This document shows, piece after piece, positions 58,797-64,000 of a DNA stretch of 64,000 bases. The DNA is from Ochotona curzoniae (lineage: Eukaryota > Chordata > Mammalia > Lagomorpha > Ochotonidae). The notes below the pieces were generated by a model. That model did no database searches and was not told the DNA's origin. It saw nothing but the letters and a program-made list of their open reading frames with translations. How positions within the stretch are numbered: position 1 is the first letter of the stretch; the number at the start of each line of letters is the position of its first letter. The stretch lies in NCBI RefSeq assembly GCF_017591425.1, contig NW_024466607.1, positions 12,532,501 to 12,596,500 of the forward strand, given 5' to 3'. A program made the position numbers and the translations under genes.

Positions 58797-60194
58797 GAAT
58801 GGCCATATTCTAACGTTTCTTTTTCCCCCAACAGAATCTTTCAATCCTAAGTGTATTTTATTTATCCTTAATTATATTTTATCAATTTTATATGAGCGAT
58901 AAATAGGACTGCTACATCACTCCCAGCCCAGTCTAGAAAGTAAGAGCCACTGCAGGAATTTTAAACAGCGGGCAGTTAGCACAGTTCATTCAGAGATGAA
59001 CCAAGCAGAAGCTGTGGCCCTGGCGCTGGAGAAGCTGGCACCTCAGTGAGCCGGAGCCCCGCAGGAGAGTCCTTCTTGAACCCCAGCTTCCTGTCCAGTC
59101 TCCCCATTCATCGTCCAAAGCTCCCAGAAACCTGGTAACCAGGAAACGGGAGAAGTGGAGTGCATGGCAGCCCAGGGCCTGGCAGGGAAGGCTGTGTGGG
59201 CCAACGGGCACGTGGCTGGCACAGACGCCCGGACTGCTGCACCTGTTCGTGGCTCGTGCAACCCCTCTGGCATCGCTGCTAAACCCAGGCTGCCTGAGAA
59301 CACAATTTCATGGCATCAGCAGCTGTTTGTGCTCCGTATTTTTTCATGACTCACCTGTCTCTTGAGAATCAAACAGCGTGCTTTTCTTTATCTAAAACCA
59401 ACACCCGTGGGAAGGTAAGCAGAAAGGTGTTGTTTCCAATCTCTTTTCACTTGTAATCATTGCCTTGCCTTTTGCTTCTTCTCTTTTCATGCTTGCCTGT
59501 ATATGCTTCTTTATTAGCCTAGAACTCCAACCTAACATGTCCACCAACACTGCACCACCATCCAAGCAGCTCTCCACAACCTCTTTCTTCCCTCACCCCC
59601 ACCTTAAAATCCCATTTACCCTGTGAGGGATCTTCTCTGGCTGTCTGGAGCAGAAAGAACAAGCTTGAGTGTCAAGACCAGCCCCCTGCATGCCTGCTCT
59701 ACTGCTGCCCAGTCCTCGTCGCCTCCATTCTTGGTCCTTGACTCCAAGGGTCCCCAAGAAGGGATTATGTGAAGAGATATGACCTAGGGACTCTGGGGAC
59801 CCAGCATAAAGTCAGCCTCTCTGAGTGTCATGTTCTGGCTTCACGCACCACTCAAGTCTGGTGACTCATCCTCCACTTGTACTTCCAGGAACAAGTAGCT
59901 GCAGACAATTACTGAACCCCTGCGTGGCCTCTTGGGACTAGTGTCTGCCTTGTCACGTTGCCGGGTACTGTGCGCTGTAACTTTTCTTGGCTTCCTTCCT
60001 CCTGCCTAGAGAACGTTCCTTGTTGAAGGATGCTCAGGTTCCTACAATGGAAAGAAGCCTGCTTGGAACCCTGGGTTAATGCTACCTAAAGCCATGAGGG
60101 GTAGACCCAGATTGTCAACACATTTCCACTCCCACGTTTGGCCGCATGGAGCCTTTGGAAGACTGTCTACGACTCCGTTAATTTCTTTCCTTTG
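58797..60194. other. Unassigned segment
   Basis: No exon or confident repeat. A T-rich stretch at 59390-59520 and 'ctgtgagggatcttctctggctgtctggag' may be decayed L2, but the match is too weak to call. Confidence 0.4.
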
Positions 60195-60400
60195 TCTTCC
60201 TGTCCATTCTTCTGTTCTCCACCTGTGTCTTGGTTCGGAGAAGTCTCTTCTGACCTCCCCAGGCCGGGTTCAATCCCTGCTGTCTTCTCCTGTGGTGCTC
60301 TATTTGCAAATCTGGCAGAGATTTAGCATGCCCGCCAGAACCGTGTTTGTTGAAGGGTTGGGGGATTCCTGCCTCCAAAGTTCCCACTGTAATTAATCTT
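60195..60400 (+). repeat. L2 LINE 3' fragment
   Basis: 'gagaagtctcttctgacctccccaggccgggttcaatccctgctgtcttctcctgtggtgctctattt' matches the L2 order (GGAAGCCTTCCCTGACCTCCC-AGGC-GGTT..CCTCTGTGCTC). Diverged. Confidence 0.5.
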
Positions 60401-60463
60401 TAATAAACAAGTGGTAGCTGTAGAGTTTTAAAGTAATAGCTTCGATTTTCTGAAGGTTGTTTT

Positions 60464-60760
60464 TTAAAAAGATTTATTTATTTTTATTGGAAAGGCAGAT
60501 ATACAGTGAGGAGGAAAGACAGAGAGGAAGATCTTCTATCTGCTGGTTCACTCCCCAAGTGGCTGCAACGGCTGGAGCTGAGCCAATCCAAAGCCACGAG
60601 CCACGTGGGTGCAGGGTCCCAAGGCTTTGGGCCATCCTTGAATGCTTTCCCAGGCCACAAACAGGGAGCTGGATGGGAAGCAGGGCCGCCAGGATTAGAA
60701 CCGGCACCTATATGGGATCCCAGTGCGTTCAAGCTGAGGACTTTAACCACTGCCAGGCCT
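60464..60760 (-). mobile_element. Lagomorph SINE (C-repeat), near full length, clean duplication
   Basis: The reverse copy has the tail complement 'aaagatttatttatttttattggaaaggcagatatacag', GGAAGATCTTC, GGGTCCCAAGGCTTTGGGCC and 'ggcacctatatgggatccc'. The extreme tRNA-like head is short (ends GCCAGGCCT). A perfect 13-bp duplication, TGAAGGTTGTTTT, lies at 60451-60463 and 60761-60773. The nick in SINE orientation is CTT/AAAACAACC, an L1-endonuclease-type site. Confidence 0.93.
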
Positions 60761-60884
60761 TGAAGGTTGTTTTAAGATGATTTCTTTTTTTTTTCTAATT
60801 CCATGATTATTTTAAACAAAACAACATATCCATATCCTAATAGATTGAATGAAGAAATGGTCACGAGAATCCAACTACCTACCA

Positions 60885-61160
60885 TTTTTAAGTTATTTAT
60901 GTGAAAGACTAGAGAGAGAGAGAGAGAGGGAGGGAGAGAGAGATGGAGATGATAGCAACGACTGGGGCTGGGAGCCTGGAATTCTAGCTGGGTCTCCCAT
61001 GTGGGTGGCAGGTACCCAAGTACTTGGGCTGTCTGCTTTCCTAGTTACATTAGCAGGATGCTGGATTGAAAGCAGAGTGCCCAAGACTTGGACTGATGCT
61101 GGCGTGGGATGCTAGCATTGCAAGCAGTGGCTTAACCGACTGTGCCCCAACACTGAACCC
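60885..61160 (-). mobile_element. Older lagomorph SINE, reverse, with (GA)n
   Basis: 'tttttaagttatttatgtgaaagactagagagag' leads to a GA run (60910-60946), then 'ggctgggagcctggaattctagctgggtctcccatgtgggtggcaggtacccaagtacttggg' and the head 'tgggatgctagcattgcaagcagtggcttaaccgactgtgcccc'. The GA run is an expansion of the family's internal GAGAGA tract. Confidence 0.85.
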
Positions 61161-62107
61161 CAGCTGCCTACACTAAAGAGGCTTGTAAAAATGTAAAACA
61201 ATGCCATTTTTCTGTATTTCTCTTTCATGGCAAAATAATCTTTTAATAAAACTATTAACATGGAATGGCTTTATTTTTGGTATCTTTTAAAAACAAATCA
61301 GTAAAATATTTAAATTTTTCTTACTCTCAACTTGTAAAATGGTAAATTGCTATAGATATAACTCATAAAAATTCTTAAGACTTGTGAAGAGTCTTATATT
61401 ACTCCTGACACTAAATGTTCGAGAACTACTTCTCTGGAACACAGTATGAATCTCAGACTTAAAAAAAAAAAATCACTTTCTCCTCCAATTCCCAAAATGT
61501 ATTTCTAATGGGAGTTCTCAGACTAAAGATTCTGCTCTCAAAGTGTCACTGCCCAGCTTTCTTTTTCTAGAAATTTGAGGGTTCCAGCAAAGCTCTCCAA
61601 AATATTCTCTACAAAAATATGTAGTCTTAAAGATAGATTTCTTGTCTAAGCCAGGGAATATAGTCTTAAAGATATATGCCTTAGAGTCACTCAAAAATTG
61701 TTCTCAAAGTCATGAGATTTTCCTAGGATCCTTACAAGGACAGGAACCAGTCAGTTTCACAGCAGGTAGATTCCTACGGCTTCCATCATGGGCACAGGCT
61801 TATCTTAAAGGAGTATGAATGTGGATGAGGCTATGCCATCCACATCTTCATTGTTTTTATGCTGGATATGTGGCTCCACCTGCCCTGCCCCCTGCTCTGT
61901 CTTTCTCCACTTCCACTAGGTACCCTGTGTGTGAGGTTCCAGGGCTGGCTTTTTTTTTTCCCCCCTTCAAGACTCTGTCCTTCTGACCATGGCTGATTGG
62001 CCAATCAGAGCATGTCTCTATAATATGGGTAGTAGCAGTCAGGGAGCCAAACCAGTATCATTTCAGGTAATGAAAGCCACAACTCAAAGCTTAAAAGTCT
62101 TTTATCT
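61161..62107. other. Unassigned segment, mostly AT-rich
   Basis: 'tagtcttaaagatag' (61621-61635) and 'tagtcttaaagatat' (61660-61674) form a short local repeat. Bases 61993-62024 contain the double-CCAAT palindrome listed separately. No coding feature. Confidence 0.4.
61993..62024 (+). promoter_or_regulatory. 16-bp double-CCAAT palindrome with downstream TATA-like box
   Basis: CTGATTGGCCAATCAG (61993-62008) is a perfect palindrome of two back-to-back NF-Y sites. TATAAT follows at 62019-62024. The layout resembles a compact promoter or an LTR core. It could also be the CCAATCAG-rich part of a decayed repeat. No transcript start can be shown. Confidence 0.3.
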
Positions 62108-62392
62108 GGCCCCATTGTGATAGTCTAGTGGCTAAAGTCCTCGCCTTGCGTGTGCTGGGATCCCAAGTGGGCTCTGGTTCATATCCTAGCTACTGTATTT
62201 CCCATCGAGCTCCTTGCTTGTGGCCTGGGAAGGGAATTGAGGATGGCCCAAGACCTTAGGATCCTGCACATGTGTGGAAGACCTGAAGGAAGCTCCTGGC
62301 TCCTGGCTTCAGATCAGCTCAGCTCCAGCCATTGCAGCCACTTTCTGTAAGTTGGACTTTCAATAAAAATAAATAAATCTTTTTTTTTTTTT
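62108..62392 (+). mobile_element. Lagomorph SINE (C-repeat), forward, internal deletion
   Basis: The head is 'ggccccattgtgatagtctagtggctaaagtcctcgccttgcgtgtgctgggatccc', with an intact A-box region, then 'gcttgtggcctgggaagg' and 'gaagctcctggctcctggcttcagatcag'. It jumps from 'ttgcagccactt' directly to 'tctgtaagttgg', lacking the usual GGGGAGTGAATCA..GGAAGATCTTCC part. The tail is 'caataaaaataaataaatctttt'. It is followed by a second forward SINE. Confidence 0.9.
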
Positions 62393-62419
62393 ACGTCTTC
62401 TGCAAAAACAAAAAAAGTC

Positions 62420-62749
62420 TTGGGTCTGATGTGATAGTGCAGCAGCTAAAGTCCTCACCTTGCATGCGCTGGGATCCCAAATGGGTGCCGTTTCTAATCC
62501 CAGCGGCCCTGCTTCCCATCTGGCTCCCTGCTTGTGGCCCAAGCAGGATGGCCCAAAGTCTTGGGACCCTATACCCATGTGGGAGACCTGGAAGAATTTC
62601 CTAGCTCCTGGCTTAGGACTGGTTTGGCTCCGTCGTTTGCTGCCACTTGGGGAGTGAATCATTGGACGGAAGATCTTCCTCTCTTTCCTCCTCTCTGTAT
62701 ATCTGATTTGCCAATAAAAATAAATAAATCTTTTTTTAAAAAAAAATCT
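62420..62749 (+). mobile_element. Lagomorph SINE (C-repeat), forward, full length
   Basis: 'gggtctgatgtgatagtgcagcagctaaagtcctcaccttgcatgcgctgggatcccaaatgggtgcc', 'taatcccagcggccctgcttccc', 'gtgaatcattggacggaagatcttcc' and a perfect 'gccaataaaaataaataaatc' tail. It retains the segment deleted from its neighbour at 62108. The two are in tandem with about 28 bases between them. Confidence 0.92.
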
Positions 62750-63157
62750 TTCATCCATATTTTCTGCCACATCCACTGGGTCTGCACCAAAGGATGAGCA
62801 AAAGCAATGTACAAAAAGAAGCCAACTCTGGAACACAGAAAGAAACAGAGTTCTGCATCCTAGCATGGGTTGAGCTGTTCCTGTGGTCCTGCCATGTCCT
62901 TATGTTTCCTATGGTTTAGCCGCCTTACACTTCCTAGTTTCTATAAGTCTCTGCTCCACACAATGTCATTTTCCTAACTTCATTTAAGTTGTTTGTTCAC
63001 TTCAGTGCTTCTCAGTTGCTACTTAGTACCAGACACGTCTCTTGCTAACTTCGGCCTTATACATCAATGGGGAATACAGTCATTTCCTATGCTAAATGGA
63101 CGGTGGCTAACTGCCATGGATGGGGGTGGTGAATCTGTTGTTTTTGGTTTTCAGTAG

Positions 63158-63160
<3 letters not shown>
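62750..63160. other. Unassigned segment
   Basis: No recognised feature. Confidence 0.35.
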
Positions 63161-63200
<40 letters not shown>

Positions 63201-63213
63201 GTGTGTGTGTGTG
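63161..63213 (+). repeat. (GT)n microsatellite with one interruption
   Basis: A 53-base GT array with a single T-to-C change (GTGCGT) at 63196. The overlapping minus-strand frame is a Thr-His repeat artefact. Confidence 0.97.
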
Positions 63214-63854
63214 AATGTATGGAGGCATCTGTGTGCTTGGGTCAGAATCACCTGATGCCCCATGCTGCCCCAGGCAGCTGGACAATGTCCCCATCTTAGA
63301 CCATCCACAGAGTCTCAGGTTTCCCTGGGGCTTGTGAGACGCCGCTAACGAGTGGGCAGACTCAGTCTGCCTGGTCTGCCAGCTTCCATTGCCCCTCTAC
63401 ACTCACGGATGAATGACTTTCAGGCCCAGAGTCTTTACTAAGAAGCACCAAGCTGTTCAATGGCCAACTAGGTAGGTCTTAGTTCTCAACCCGAGATTTG
63501 AGCGTGCTTAGTCTGTGCATGAAGCAAACAGGCCAACCACTCTGCTTGCATTTACTTTTAACTGAAAGAATCACCTTCCACAATTCTTAAGAAATTGTGA
63601 CTGTATGCGCAGATTCCACCAATGGAATCCCATCAGACACTTCCAGGTATCCCGACAAGTTCCTTGAGCTCATCCCATTATAATTACAAGTTTATAGGAG
63701 CCACTGAACTAATTCTCTTGTTTCACACATGTATCCTTTTATGAGATATTTCAGTGTTTTGAAGACTATCTTTCTAACTTTATTGGCATATTTTGCTTTA
63801 AGTATAGGAGAACACTATTCTAAGAATGGACTGATGGCATCCATGCAAGTGTTC
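63214..63854. other. Unassigned segment
   Basis: No recognised feature. AT content rises after 63700. Confidence 0.35.
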
Positions 63855-64000
63855 TATACCACCCATTTTCCAAAGCTGGTGAAAGAAATAAATCCTAAAT
63901 TTCAGAGATCACAATAAAATCGATGTAGAAAACTTGAAACAGCAAAACTGCAAAGATAGACACAATTAAAAATTTAAAAGTAAGCGGAGAGAAAGAAATA
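63855..64000 (+). mobile_element. Old L1 internal fragment running off the right edge
   Basis: 'ccattttccaaagctggtgaaagaaataaatcctaaatttcagagatcacaataaa' resembles the L1 segment ATTTCCAAAACTGATGAAAGATATAAACC..CAGATTCAAGAAGCTCAA. The A-rich continuation 'acttgaaacagcaaaactgcaaagatagacac' fits AAACTGCTGAAAACCAAAGACA. The element continues beyond the window. Confidence 0.5.

Noticed and set aside
8216..64000. Search for the MIR138-1 hairpin known between ABHD5 and TOPAZ1 in human
   Set aside because: The mature miR-138 word (AGCTGGTGTTGTGAATC) was not seen. In human it lies several hundred kilobases from ABHD5, beyond this window.

Overview
This is a vertebrate nuclear window from a lagomorph, most likely a pika (Ochotona) rather than a rabbit. 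The evidence is about 34 full or partial tRNA-derived lagomorph SINEs of the C-repeat type. The least diverged copies carry the 'GGATCCCATATGGGCGCC' core and an AATAAAAATAAATAAATCTTT-like tail, and no copy of the main young rabbit subfamily, as I remember it, is visible. The species call is inference; Lagomorpha is firm.

The only protein-coding gene I can support is the 3' end of ABHD5 (CGI-58), on the + strand. Three coding exons at 3117-3228, 5272-5458 and 6033-6122 join in frame and encode about the last 129 residues, corresponding to human residues 221-349. They are followed by a repeat-poor 3' UTR whose best distal poly(A) signal lies at 8190-8195. All residues that I know to matter in this part of the protein are intact: the PKA-site serine, the Arg and Gly needed to activate ATGL/PNPLA2, the Asp of the degenerate alpha/beta-hydrolase triad, and the HX4D motif. 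Bases 1-3116 are intronic, with the upstream exons off the left edge.

From about 8.2 kb to the right edge (about 56 kb) I see no exon, pseudogene or structured RNA that I can support. This fits the human locus, where ABHD5 is followed by a long gene-poor interval. The DNA is a mosaic of SINEs (often paired, with younger copies landing in or beside the A-rich tails of older ones), L1 and L2 remnants, MIRs, three MaLR-type LTRs, a small mariner-like inverted-repeat element family, four dinucleotide arrays and one degenerate minisatellite. SINEs are absent from 19.5-27.6, 28.4-35.1, 35.7-43.0, 44.0-49.8 and 50.5-54.5 kb. Those gaps are GC-richer and hold the best candidates for unique regulatory DNA.

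Nothing here looks like a new multi-gene system. The signals most worth testing are a four-copy AGGTCA DR1 array at 19833-19859, about 14 kb past the ABHD5 stop codon; a CCAAT/CRE/TATA-like cluster at 53102-53126; a 16-bp double-CCAAT palindrome with a TATA-like box at 61993-62024; an AT-rich homeodomain-motif block at 33640-33800; a CpG-dense stretch at 35.9-36.9 kb; and a clean SINE-into-L1 insertion at 17.2 kb. All family assignments were made by eye, without database searches.
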